DNA of 64,000 nucleotides from Roseobacter sinensis. GTDB lineage: Bacteria; Pseudomonadota; Alphaproteobacteria; Rhodobacterales; Rhodobacteraceae. The stretch covers positions 124,001 through 188,000 of the forward strand of contig NZ_JALIEB010000007.1 in assembly GCF_025755255.1 (NCBI RefSeq). Reading direction: 5' to 3'. Position 1 is the stretch's first letter. Every line of letters begins with the position of its first letter. The notes under the pieces are model-generated. The model had not been told where the DNA came from and ran no database searches. It was given only the letters and a program-made list of their open reading frames with translations. The translations under genes and the position numbers were made by a program. Positions 43,425 to 51,781 of this stretch are shown in pieces.

Positions 43425-44852
43425 TCAGTCCTCCAGCACCCAGGTGTCTTTGGTTCCGCCACCCTGGCTGGAGTTCACGACCAGCGAGCCTTCGGTGAGC
43501 GCCACCCGAGTGAGCCCGCCGGGCGTGATGTTCACCCCCTGCGGTGAGACGAGCACGAAGGGCCGCAGATCCACGTGTCGCGGCGCCAGCCCCTGATCGA
43601 CGAAGATCGGCACGGTGGACAACGACAGCGTGGGCTGAGCGATGTAGTTCGCGGGCCGCGCCTCCAGCTTCTTGCGGAAGGCCGCAATCTCCTTCTTGCT
43701 CGCCGCCGGACCGACCAGCATTCCGTAGCCGCCGGAGCCATGCACCTCCTTCACCACGAGCTCGGAAAGATTGTCGAGCACGTATTTCAGCGCCTCCGGT
43801 TCAGCGCAGCGGTAGGTTTCGACGTTCTTCAGCAACGCCTTCTCGCCAGTATAGAACTCCACGATTTCAGGCATGTAGGAGTAGATCGCCTTGTCATCGG
43901 CGATACCGGCGCCGGGCGCATTGGCGATGGTGATCCCGCCTGCGCGGTAGATATCCATGATGCCCGGCACGCCCAACATGCTTTCGGGGTTGAAGCTCAG
44001 CGGATCGAGGAAATCGTCATCGATCCGTCGGTAGAGCACGTCGACGACATGGTATCCTTGCGTGGTCCGCATGGCGATGCGGCCGTCGACGACGCGCAGA
44101 TCATGCCCTTCGACAAGCTCGGCCCCCATCTGGTCTGCGAGGAAGGAATGCTCGAAGTACGCCGAGTTATGGATGCCCGGTGTCAGGACGGCGACGCGCG
44201 GCTTGCCGGTACAGGCCGCCGGTGCACAGGCTGCAAGTGAGTGGCGCAGGTTCTTCGGATAGTCGCTGACCGGCTGGACGCGGATCTGCGCGAAGAGTTC
44301 GGGGAACATCTGCAGCATCGTCTCGCGGTTCTCCAGCATGTAGGAGACACCGGACGGCGTGCGGGCATTGTCCTCCAGCACGAAGAAATCCCCCTCACCG
44401 GTGCGCACGATGTCCGTGCCGACGATGTGGGTATAGACCTTGCCGGGTGGGGTGAAACCGATCATCTGCGGCAGGAAGGCATCGTTCTGCGCGATCAGCT
44501 CTTTCGGGATACGGCCGGCCCGGAGGATTTCCTGACGGTTGTAGATGTCCCAGATGAAGGCGTTGATCGCGCGCACGCGTTGCTCGATACCCTTGGACAG
44601 GCGGGTCCATTCCCGGTGTGACAGGATGCGAGGGACGAGGTCGAAGGGGATCAGTCGCTCCTGCGCCTCGGCGTCACCGTAGACGTTGAAGGTGATGCCG
44701 GTGCGGCGAAAGAAGGCTTCGGCCTCCTGAGACTTCGAGGCCAGGCGCCCGGGATCCTGGGACTTGAACCACGTATCGTATCGTTCGTAGGGGGGGCTGA
44801 TCGATCCGTCAGATCGGATCATCTCGTCGTAAGTCGTCGGGCCTTTTGTCAT
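43425..44852 (-). CDS. Circularly permuted ATP-grasp type 2 protein
   Basis: 475 aa. FFVLEDNARTPSGVSYMLENR, YRRIDDDFLDP, NAPGAGIADDKAIYSYMPEI and VVKEVHGSGGYGMLVGP are landmarks of the circularly permuted ATP-grasp family, which should form an amide or peptide bond with ATP. It leads the operon ATP-grasp, alpha-E, transglutaminase, Anbu. The start at 44852 lacks a clear ribosome binding site and sits in a dyad; ATG at residue 11 is an alternative. Confidence 0.92.
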   Translation of the reverse strand: MTKGPTTYDEMIRSDGSISPPYERYDTWFKSQDPGRLASKSQEAEAFFRRTGITFNVYGDAEAQERLIPFDLVPRILSHREWTRLSKGIEQRVRAINAFIWDIYNRQEILRAGRIPKELIAQNDAFLPQMIGFTPPGKVYTHIVGTDIVRTGEGDFFVLEDNARTPSGVSYMLENRETMLQMFPELFAQIRVQPVSDYPKNLRHSLAACAPAACTGKPRVAVLTPGIHNSAYFEHSFLADQMGAELVEGHDLRVVDGRIAMRTTQGYHVVDVLYRRIDDDFLDPLSFNPESMLGVPGIMDIYRAGGITIANAPGAGIADDKAIYSYMPEIVEFYTGEKALLKNVETYRCAEPEALKYVLDNLSELVVKEVHGSGGYGMLVGPAASKKEIAAFRKKLEARPANYIAQPTLSLSTVPIFVDQGLAPRHVDLRPFVLVSPQGVNITPGGLTRVALTEGSLVVNSSQGGGTKDTWVLED

Positions 44853-44869
44853 TCGGTCATGATACCGAA
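44852..44869. promoter_or_regulatory. Dyad at the ATP-grasp start codon
   Basis: TTCGGT-CATGAT-ACCGAA, perfect 6-bp arms around 6 bases, ending in the start codon on the minus strand. It could be an operator or an mRNA stem limiting translation initiation. Confidence 0.35.
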
Positions 44870-45156
44870 CAGCTATCGCCGCACAACCAATTGGTTGGCT
44901 TGACGGCGTCAGCGTCTCGATTTCGTCGAAACCGCCCCTTTTTTCAGCGGGTTAGGTCGGGTGTGCCGCACCCTTCCCTCCCTTGCAAAATGGCGCGGCG
45001 TGGCAAAGCCGGGCGGGTCTCCGACGTCCCGCGCGGTGCCGCCGACTGTCTGCGCGCTGGTGTTAACGGGCGCCTCTCTGAATCGTCAAAAAGCCTCTGG
45101 ACACCTTTGCGGCAAACACCTAGAAACCGCTCACCCAGCCTGCAAAGGCGTCCCGT
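44853..45156. other. Intergenic region upstream of the Anbu operon and tRNA-Phe
   Basis: 304 bp holding the divergent promoters of the Anbu operon (minus) and tRNA-Phe (plus). Apart from the dyad at 44852-44869 and TTGACG near 44902 I see no confident promoter element and no coding sequence. Confidence 0.4.
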
Positions 45157-45231
45157 GCCCGGGTAGCTCAGGGGTAGAGCAGTGGATTGAAAATCCTCGT
45201 GTCGGTGGTTCGATTCCGCCCCCGGGCACCA
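45157..45231 (+). tRNA. tRNA-Phe (GAA)
   Basis: 75 nt including an encoded CCA. Acceptor stem GCCCGGG (45157-45163) pairs with CCCGGGC (45221-45227), followed by ACCA. D arm GCTC...GAGC; anticodon loop TTGAAAA (45187-45193) with anticodon GAA at 45189-45191; T arm GGTGG...CCGCC with GTTCGATTC core. The anticodon stem GTGGA/TCCTC has one T-T mismatch. The tRNA stands at the border between the Anbu operon and the accessory block. Confidence 0.95.
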
Positions 45232-45986
45232 TCTAAGCCTCTTAAAATAAACGACTTTCTTAAAATGACAAAACGACCAGAAGGCCGTTGTCTCGTTTTT
45301 GTCTCAGGTTCAAGTTTTGTCCCAGTGGCATTTGGAGCACTAAATATTGTGGTTTCCCTTGCGTCCGATACAAGCCGCTCCTATCTTGAGAGTTGGGGGG
45401 AAGTGGCTTGCCGGTTCCTTAGCGCCCCGTTCAGCAAAACATCGGCAACTGGCCTGACGGGCGGTGACTTCCAAACCAATGGCACCCGTACGCGAAGAGA
45501 AAGGGTTCGCCATGCGCGCAACACTCCTCCTCGAAGCCAGCAAGTCGGATGGTGCGACATACCGCGTCCAGACGACTCTTGACCGAACGGTCGTCCGTTG
45601 GCTGATGCGGTCAATCGGATTGTAAGAGTGCGAGGAGAGGTCGGTCTCTTTACTTAGCTATGGCCATCCTCGTTCTGGAGGAACCGTTTGTCGGCGTTTG
45701 AATATCGCATTGCCAAGACAGCGCTGAAACTCACATTATCGACATGGTTCGGCTTGGCGAAGCTGAGGCGCGACCATTGAAACGGCCAAAATTCACGGCG
45801 CACCTACATCGAAACTTCAGTCGGGATCGACAATATGGCGAGAGAGCTGGGTGGGCCACTTTCCAATAACTGGACAGGTTCTGGCGTGGATTGGGCTACT
45901 TTTTGCCCGGTGACCGAGTTGGTTTCTTCTTGATCACTCGACCAAAGCCGAAGGGTCAAGAAATCGTGCTTGGTTTGACTTCATAT
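45232..45986. other. Long non-coding or degenerate stretch after tRNA-Phe
   Basis: About 755 bp without a convincing gene in an otherwise tightly packed window. The base composition is visibly more AT-rich than neighbouring genes and reading frames are short and interrupted. The best open frame is the 48-codon ORF at 45479-45625. This is where an integrase would be expected if an element had inserted into the tRNA; none is recognisable, so it may be decayed. Confidence 0.55.
45479..45625 (+). CDS. Possible small ORF (48 aa), uncertain
   Basis: Starts at ATG 45479 (or the internal ATG at 45512, giving 37 aa) and encodes MRATLLLEASKSDGATYRV in its middle, ending LMRSIGL. The composition is protein-like but there is no strong ribosome binding site and no family resemblance I can name. 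It may be a remnant. Confidence 0.2.
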   Translation: MAPVREEKGFAMRATLLLEASKSDGATYRVQTTLDRTVVRWLMRSIGL

Positions 45987-47213
45987 TCAGGCAGGCCGAG
46001 AGCACTGGCCCCTCTCAACGATCAATGCGCCTCGGGCTTGCAGGTCGTCTATCTGCTCTTGCCCGTAGCTGTGCTCGGATAGGATCTCGCGTCCGTGCTG
46101 CCCAAGTGTCGGAGCCGGGATCACGACACCGCCGGGGGTATCACTGAATTTGATCGGCAGCCCAATCGCCTTGACCTGACCCGCCAGCGGATGAGTGGTT
46201 TCAACGATCATGTCGCGCGCGATGGCCTGCGGATCTCGGTGCATTTCGCAGATGTCCATGACGGGACCGGCTGGCAGACCCGCCTTCTCCATCCGAGTGA
46301 TCCACTCTTCGGTGTTGCGCTGTTCGAGGTGGCTTTCAAGGATCGGAACGAGTTCCGCAAGATTGGTCATCCGATCCTGATTTGTGCCGAACCGGGGGTC
46401 GTCGTCGAGTTCGGGAACGCCGATCACCTCGAGAAGTCGCAGCCAATTGCGCTGGTTGGCGGCCCCGATGTTGATCCAGCCATTCCGCGTACGAAAGGAT
46501 TGATAGGGGGCATTCAGCGGATGCGCCGACCCGAGCGCGCCGGGGGCCTGCCCGGTGGCAAAGGCAATCGCGGACTGCCAATAAGTCAGAGATATGCCCG
46601 CTTCGAAAAGTGATGTGTCCACCATTTGGCCCTCACCGGTTTTCCGTGCGTGGCTGTAGGCCGCGACGCAACCGAGGGCGGCAAGGAACCCGGCCGTGAT
46701 ATCTGCAATCGGCGCGCCGGGTTTGACCGGCGGGCGGCCCGGCCCCTCGCCGGTGATCGACATCAGCCCCGACATTCCCTGCGCGATCAGGTCAAACCCC
46801 CCTTTTTCGGTATAGGGACCGGTGCGGCCAAATCCCGAAATCGCGCAATAGACCAGCTTCGGGTTGCTCTTGCGCAGCGTCTCATAGCCCAGCCCAAGGC
46901 GTGCCATCGTGTCGTGCCGGTAGTTTTCGATGACGACATCCACGTCGTTGAGCAGCGTGCGCAAGACCTCTATGGCGGCTGGGTCTTTGAGGTTCAGGGA
47001 AATGCCGCGCTTGTTGCGGTTCATCATCATGAATGCGGCACTCTCGCCATGGATGTCCGGCGGCAGGAAGCGGCGGCTGTCGTCCCCGTCGGGCTTTTCC
47101 ACCTTGATGACATCCGCGCCCATATCGGCCAGCATCATGCCGCAGGCAGGGCCTGCCATGATATGCGCAAGCTCGATCACCTTCATCCCGGTGAGGGGGC
47201 CTTTGGAGGTCAT
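45987..47213 (-). CDS. CaiB/BaiF family (class III) CoA-transferase
   Basis: 408 aa from ATG 47213, which overlaps the stop of the hydratase gene (ATGA) and is preferred over the in-frame ATG at 47225. VIELAHIMAGPACGMMLADMGADVIKVE, quoted here only as VIELAHIMAGPACGMMLADM, the RNKRGISLNL segment and SGFGRTGPYTEKGGFDLIAQ with the catalytic aspartate define the family. It would activate the pathway acid as a CoA ester for the adjacent enoyl-CoA hydratase. It differs clearly from the paralogue at 24.8-26.0 kb. The 3' end borders the gene-poor stretch. Confidence 0.92.
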   Translation of the reverse strand: MTSKGPLTGMKVIELAHIMAGPACGMMLADMGADVIKVEKPDGDDSRRFLPPDIHGESAAFMMMNRNKRGISLNLKDPAAIEVLRTLLNDVDVVIENYRHDTMARLGLGYETLRKSNPKLVYCAISGFGRTGPYTEKGGFDLIAQGMSGLMSITGEGPGRPPVKPGAPIADITAGFLAALGCVAAYSHARKTGEGQMVDTSLFEAGISLTYWQSAIAFATGQAPGALGSAHPLNAPYQSFRTRNGWINIGAANQRNWLRLLEVIGVPELDDDPRFGTNQDRMTNLAELVPILESHLEQRNTEEWITRMEKAGLPAGPVMDICEMHRDPQAIARDMIVETTHPLAGQVKAIGLPIKFSDTPGGVVIPAPTLGQHGREILSEHSYGQEQIDDLQARGALIVERGQCSRPA

Positions 47214-47986
47214 GTTCCGCTCCAATCCGGTTTTTCCTTCGCCAGAAACGCCTCAAGGCCGTGTTTGAAGTCGTTGCTCATGTAGCACATCGTGATCAGG
47301 TCGCTGTCTTCGACGGCTATCGCCTCGCGATTGCGGCGCATCGCTTCCTTTGTGGCGCGAAGTGTCAGCGGCGCCATCTCTCCCATGTGCTTGGCCAACG
47401 CCGTAGCCCGTCGCATCAGGCCGTCCTCGTCGGGCAAGACCTCGGACACAAGTCCCGCAGCAGCAGCCTCATCTGCGCCCATGAGACGGGCCGTGAAAAT
47501 CAGTTCGCGCACACGGCCCGCGCCGAGCAATTCGCTGAGACGGGCGAGGTTTCCCGCGTTCAGGCAGTTGCCGAGCGTGCGGGCAATGGGAAATCCGAAC
47601 TTCAGCCGCGCGCTTGCGATGCGGATATCGCAGGCCGCGGCGATGGAGGCTCCGCCCCCCGTGCAGGCACCGTGCACGGCCGCAATCGTCGGAAGCGGGC
47701 ATCGGTCCACAGCCGAAAGAACGCGGGAGATCTCGTCTTCATAATCCAATGCGTCCTGTTCGGTTTCGAAAGCCCGGAACTGGGTCATGTCGGTGCCTGC
47801 CGCAAACGCCTTTCCGCCCGCACCGGCCATCACGACCGCGCGGACCGATCCATCCGTGGGGACGTTCTCGCAGAGCCTCGCCAGCTCTTTGTACATCGAA
47901 AAGGTCAGCGCATTGCGGGCATCAGGCCGGTTGAACCTGATCCAAAGCGTTTGGTCCGTGACCTGAGACGTGATTTCCGATGTCAT
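47210..47986 (-). CDS. Enoyl-CoA hydratase/isomerase (crotonase) family protein
   Basis: 258 aa from ATG 47986. RFNRPDARNALTFSMYKEL, the first oxyanion-hole segment AGGKAFAAGTDMTQF, and AVHGACTGGGASIAAACDIRIAS (second oxyanion-hole region, seen here around CTGGGASIAAACDIRIAS) are present, so the fold is clear. Crotonase members hydrate, isomerise or cleave acyl-CoAs, and the two catalytic glutamates are not plainly conserved, so the exact reaction is open. It is coupled to the CoA-transferase by an ATGA overlap. Confidence 0.92.
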   Translation of the reverse strand: MTSEITSQVTDQTLWIRFNRPDARNALTFSMYKELARLCENVPTDGSVRAVVMAGAGGKAFAAGTDMTQFRAFETEQDALDYEDEISRVLSAVDRCPLPTIAAVHGACTGGGASIAAACDIRIASARLKFGFPIARTLGNCLNAGNLARLSELLGAGRVRELIFTARLMGADEAAAAGLVSEVLPDEDGLMRRATALAKHMGEMAPLTLRATKEAMRRNREAIAVEDSDLITMCYMSNDFKHGLEAFLAKEKPDWSGT

Positions 47987-48075
47987 GTCGCGATTTGCTC
48001 CAGTTCCTTGGGACGAGGTGGATTGATGCGTTGGCGCAGGAGAGATCTGGCCAAGGGGCGGGCAGGCACGGCCTT

Positions 48076-48759
48076 TCAACCTTCGCCGAGGTTGTCCGAC
48101 CTGTCGTCGATCGCTTTGATGTGGGCCGCAAATTTGTTCATCATGTGCAATTTCATCAGCTGTCCAAGGCCGTCCGCGTCGCGGGCGCGCAGCTTCTGCA
48201 TCATGCGCTCATGTTCGTCGATGGCTTCGGCCCATCTTTCATCCGAGAGGTTGACCATGAAGCGGGCGCGGCGGACACGTGCGGCCAGCAACTTGTGATG
48301 GCCTTCCAGAATGTCATTGTTTGCGCCACGGATCAGGGCCTGATGGATCTCTTGATTGGCCTGAAAATACGCCTGGCGATCGCGTGCCTGATAGGCCTGC
48401 ACCATCTCTTGGTGACGCGCTTCGACCTTGGCGACCGCGGCTGCGTCCATATGGTCGCAGGCCAATTCACCTGCGAGTTGCTCCAGCCGGGCGATGACGG
48501 GGAACGTGTTTTCCAGCTCCTGACGCGTGACCGTGGCCACACGGGCGCCCCGGTTGGCCTGGAGCACCACAAAGCCTTCGGACGCAAGAACTTTCAGCGC
48601 CTCGCGCAGAGGTGTGCGCGACACGCCGAAGGACTCGCAGAGCTCTTTCTCGGGTACCTTTTCGCCCGGCTTGAGCGCATCTTCAACGACAAGGTTGCGC
48701 AGCCTGTCAACGAGTTCTTCGTGCAGCGTGGGACGTTTGATCGCCTCGGTCAGGTTCAT
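48076..48759 (-). CDS. GntR-family regulator (FadR/FCD subfamily)
   Basis: 227 aa. Winged helix-turn-helix at the N-terminus (LRNLVVEDALKPGEKVPEKE, then FGVSRTPLREALKVLASEG), followed by an all-helical FCD ligand domain with His/Asp metal-site residues (EIHQALIRGA, DEHERMMQ). FCD regulators often bind small organic acids. It lies between the FAD-dehydrogenase gene (9 bp away) and the hydratase gene in the same operon and probably acts on the palindrome at 51705-51722. Confidence 0.93.
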   Translation of the reverse strand: MNLTEAIKRPTLHEELVDRLRNLVVEDALKPGEKVPEKELCESFGVSRTPLREALKVLASEGFVVLQANRGARVATVTRQELENTFPVIARLEQLAGELACDHMDAAAVAKVEARHQEMVQAYQARDRQAYFQANQEIHQALIRGANNDILEGHHKLLAARVRRARFMVNLSDERWAEAIDEHERMMQKLRARDADGLGQLMKLHMMNKFAAHIKAIDDRSDNLGEG

Positions 48760-48768
48760 GGTTCTATC

Positions 48769-51642
48769 CTATTCAGCTAGCGCCTGATCCAGCAAACGCG
48801 CGACATGCACAGCCCGACGCGGTGTGCCGTCGGCAATCTGATGACGGCAGGACGTACCGTCCGCGACCACAATCGCATCATCGGGCGCCGCATCGAGGGC
48901 CGGGAAAAGGTCGAGGTTGGCCATCTTGAGCGATATGTCAATCGTCTCAGGCGCATAGCCGAATGCACCGGCCATCCCGCAGCAGCTGCTTTCGATCATA
49001 TTGACCTCGGCATCCGGGATCCGGTTGAGCAGGTCGAGCATGGGGCTCACGGCCGCATGGGATTTCTGGTGGCAATGGCCGTGCACATAGATCGGCGTGC
49101 CAAGCGGCTTCATCGGCAGGTCCGGCCGCCCGGCAAGAAACTCTTCAAAAGTGTGTGTCGCATGTGCCAGCGCTTGCGCGTCCTCTCCGGGGCACAAGGC
49201 AAGAAACTCGTCGCGGAACGTCAGGATCGATGAGGGTTCGAGCCCAACCACCGCGATCCCCTTTTTGACTGCCTCTTTCGTCGCATCGATGATCCGCTGG
49301 GCCTCCTCTCGGGCCTCATCGACACATCCGATGGCCAAAAGGGTGCGCCCGCAATCCAGGGCCGTTCCAGAGCCGTCCTGTGCGACGGCGATGCGCAGGC
49401 CGGCGGCGCGCAACACGCGCAGGGCCGAGCGCAGATTTTCCGGTTCGAAATAGCGGTTGAACACATCGGCAAAGAGCAGAACGTCCGGGTTCGTGTCCTG
49501 TGCTTCATCGTCGCGGAACGGGGTCGACGACCAGACCGGCAGATCGCGCCGATGCGAGACGCCGGTGAGCCTTTCGGTCAGCTTCCGCACCGGACCCATC
49601 TTGTTGCGCAGGTTCATGAGCCAGGCGAACTTTGCGGCCTTCGGCGCATAGCGTGGCAGGTAGCCGACGAGCTTGTCGCTGAAGGACAGACCGTTTGCTT
49701 TACGCCGCGCGGCCAGCACTTCGATCTTCATGCGGGCCATGTCGACGCCGGTTGGGCATTCGCGGCGACAGGCCTTGCACGAGACGCAATACTTCATGGT
49801 GTCTGCCATCGCATCCGAGGTCAGCCCGCCCGGCATCTGGCCGCTGATCGCAAAACGCAGCGTGTTGGCCCGCCCGCGGGTCGCGTCCCGTTCGTTCCGT
49901 GTGGCGCGGAAGGACGGGCACATCACCCCGTCCTTGAGTTTGCGGCAGGCGCCGTTGTTGTTGCACATCTCGACCGCACCCTGAAACCCTCCGGCAGCCC
50001 CGGGCCAGGCGGACCAATCAAGCGCGGTGTCAAACTCCGGGACCGAGTAATTCGGCCCGTAGCGGAACACCCGGCGATCATCCATGGCGGGCGCATGTAC
50101 GATCTTGCCGGGGTTCATCAGCCCCTTTGGATCGAACCGGGCCTTCACGTCTTCGAAGGCCGAAACGATACGCGGACCGAACATCTTGTCGTGGAATTCG
50201 GAGCGGACGATCCCGTCCCCATGTTCGCCGGAATGCGAGCCCTTGTAGTGTTTGACCAGATCAAAACACTCTTCGGCGATGGCCCGCATGGTTTTGACGT
50301 CCTTGTCCTGACGCATGTTCAGGACGGGGCGGACGTGCAGGCAGCCCACAGAAGCATGCGCATACCAAGTGCCCTTCGTACCATGGCGTGCAAAGATGTC
50401 TGTCAGGCCCTGGGTATACTCGGCCAGATCCGGCAGGGCGACGGCACAGTCCTCTACAAAGGAAATCGGCTTGCCCGCCTGCTTCATCGACATCATCACG
50501 TTGAGGCCCGACTTGCGGTATTCCGCGATTGCGCCCTGCAAACCCGTGTTGATCACAGGCACGACGCCCCCCCAGCGGTCACCGCTTTCGGAGAATGCAA
50601 AGCCAAGGTCACCCATCAACTCCGTAAGCTCAGCCAGCTTGGCTGCATTTGCCTCTGCACTTCCGTTTGCGAATTCCACCAGCAGAAGGGCGGCTGGATC
50701 GCCTTCGACAAAGGCGTCGATTGTCTTTCGAAAGAGCGGAATGTCGCGGCCCAATGCGATCATCGTGTCGTCGATCAGCTCGACGGCTTGGGGGCCAAGC
50801 GTCACCAAATGCTGTGCGGCATCCATCGCCGCATAGAAGGTGGGGAAATGGCAGACGCCGATGACTTTTTCGCCGGGCAGGTTTGCAAGGCTCAGGTCGA
50901 TCTCGGTGAAATAGGCGAGCGTGCCTTCTGATCCCACGAGAAGATGCGCCATGTTCACATCGTTCCCGGTCAGCGCGTCGAGGTTGTAGCCGCCCACCCG
51001 CCGTTGGACCTTGGGGAAGCGCCTGTCGATCTCGTCAGCTTCGCGACGACCCAGAGCGCGCATGTCATTGACCAGATCCGCATAGGTTCCGGGCTTTGGG
51101 TCCACGCCGTTGAAGCGAGCCTTTGTCCCGTCCGGCAGGATCGCCGATATGGCCCGCACATTGTCCCGCATGATGCCGTAGCGCAGAGACCTGCCGCCCG
51201 ATGAGTTGTTCGCCGCCATGCCACCGAGCGTGCAGCGGGATGCCGTGGAGGGGTCGACCGGAAACCAGAGACCATGCGGCTTCAAAGCGTGGTTCAACTC
51301 ATCCAGAACCACGCCAGGCTCGACCCGGGCGGTCAGATTTTCGGTGTCGATTTCCAGAATGCGGTTGAGGTGGCGCGTGTTATCCAAAACCACCGCCCGG
51401 TTGACGGTCTGACCGCACTGTGAGGTGCCGCCACCACGTGGCAAGATCGGGGTTTCCTGCTCTCGAGCTACCTCCATTGCGGCTTCCACGTCCTCTGTCG
51501 AGCGTGGGATAACAACCGCTTCGGGGACCATTTGGTAGATGGACGCGTCAGTCGCGTATCGGCCGCGCGAGGCGGCATCCGTCATGACCTCACCTTCAAT
51601 GGCTGAAGACAAGCGATTGAAAAGACGTGTATTCTCGCGCAT
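48769..51642 (-). CDS. FAD-linked D-2-hydroxyacid dehydrogenase with Fe-S domain (YdiJ-like)
   Basis: 957 aa fusion. The N-terminal PCMH-type FAD domain has LPRGGGTSQCGQ (about 68-78) and GGMAANNSSGG (140-150); the FAD-oxidase C-terminal domain follows with GEHGDGIVRSEF (472-483). An Fe-S region carries C560, C566, C575 and the ferredoxin-like C619-x2-C622-x2-C625-x3-C629-P, and the C-terminus has CCG-type motifs (HGHCHQKS, SSCCGMAGAFGY). This layout matches YdiJ, a D-2-hydroxyglutarate/D-2-hydroxyacid dehydrogenase feeding electrons to the respiratory chain. The ATG follows AGGAAGG. Confidence 0.92.
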   Translation of the reverse strand: MRENTRLFNRLSSAIEGEVMTDAASRGRYATDASIYQMVPEAVVIPRSTEDVEAAMEVAREQETPILPRGGGTSQCGQTVNRAVVLDNTRHLNRILEIDTENLTARVEPGVVLDELNHALKPHGLWFPVDPSTASRCTLGGMAANNSSGGRSLRYGIMRDNVRAISAILPDGTKARFNGVDPKPGTYADLVNDMRALGRREADEIDRRFPKVQRRVGGYNLDALTGNDVNMAHLLVGSEGTLAYFTEIDLSLANLPGEKVIGVCHFPTFYAAMDAAQHLVTLGPQAVELIDDTMIALGRDIPLFRKTIDAFVEGDPAALLLVEFANGSAEANAAKLAELTELMGDLGFAFSESGDRWGGVVPVINTGLQGAIAEYRKSGLNVMMSMKQAGKPISFVEDCAVALPDLAEYTQGLTDIFARHGTKGTWYAHASVGCLHVRPVLNMRQDKDVKTMRAIAEECFDLVKHYKGSHSGEHGDGIVRSEFHDKMFGPRIVSAFEDVKARFDPKGLMNPGKIVHAPAMDDRRVFRYGPNYSVPEFDTALDWSAWPGAAGGFQGAVEMCNNNGACRKLKDGVMCPSFRATRNERDATRGRANTLRFAISGQMPGGLTSDAMADTMKYCVSCKACRRECPTGVDMARMKIEVLAARRKANGLSFSDKLVGYLPRYAPKAAKFAWLMNLRNKMGPVRKLTERLTGVSHRRDLPVWSSTPFRDDEAQDTNPDVLLFADVFNRYFEPENLRSALRVLRAAGLRIAVAQDGSGTALDCGRTLLAIGCVDEAREEAQRIIDATKEAVKKGIAVVGLEPSSILTFRDEFLALCPGEDAQALAHATHTFEEFLAGRPDLPMKPLGTPIYVHGHCHQKSHAAVSPMLDLLNRIPDAEVNMIESSCCGMAGAFGYAPETIDISLKMANLDLFPALDAAPDDAIVVADGTSCRHQIADGTPRRAVHVARLLDQALAE

Positions 51643-51704
51643 CAGCCTTCCTGTTCCTCCCGAAGTCGGAGCTGAGATCCGCGCCCGATCTTTTTGGTTG
51701 ACTG

Positions 51705-51722
51705 AATTATGAATTCATAATT
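51705..51722. promoter_or_regulatory. Perfect 18-bp palindrome, candidate GntR operator
   Basis: AATTATGAATTCATAATT is perfectly self-complementary. It lies between the divergent FAD-dehydrogenase (start 51642) and aminotransferase (start 51782) genes, where one site could control both operons. AT-rich palindromes with ATGAATTCAT-like centres suit FadR/FCD regulators; the FCD-type GntR encoded at 48076-48759 is the obvious candidate. Confidence 0.72.
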
Positions 51723-51781
51723 ACGTTTTAGCAACAACTAATCGCGCCGAGTCAATGGCGCCGCTGGGAGGACGAAACAAG

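Noticed and set aside
45187-45582. 131-codon frame starting inside tRNA-Phe
   Set aside because: It begins in the tRNA and has no recognisable domain; the composition does not support coding.
49552-50931. 459-codon plus-strand frame inside the FAD-dehydrogenase gene
   Set aside because: Antisense of the Fe-S/FAD coding region, without motifs or ribosome binding site.
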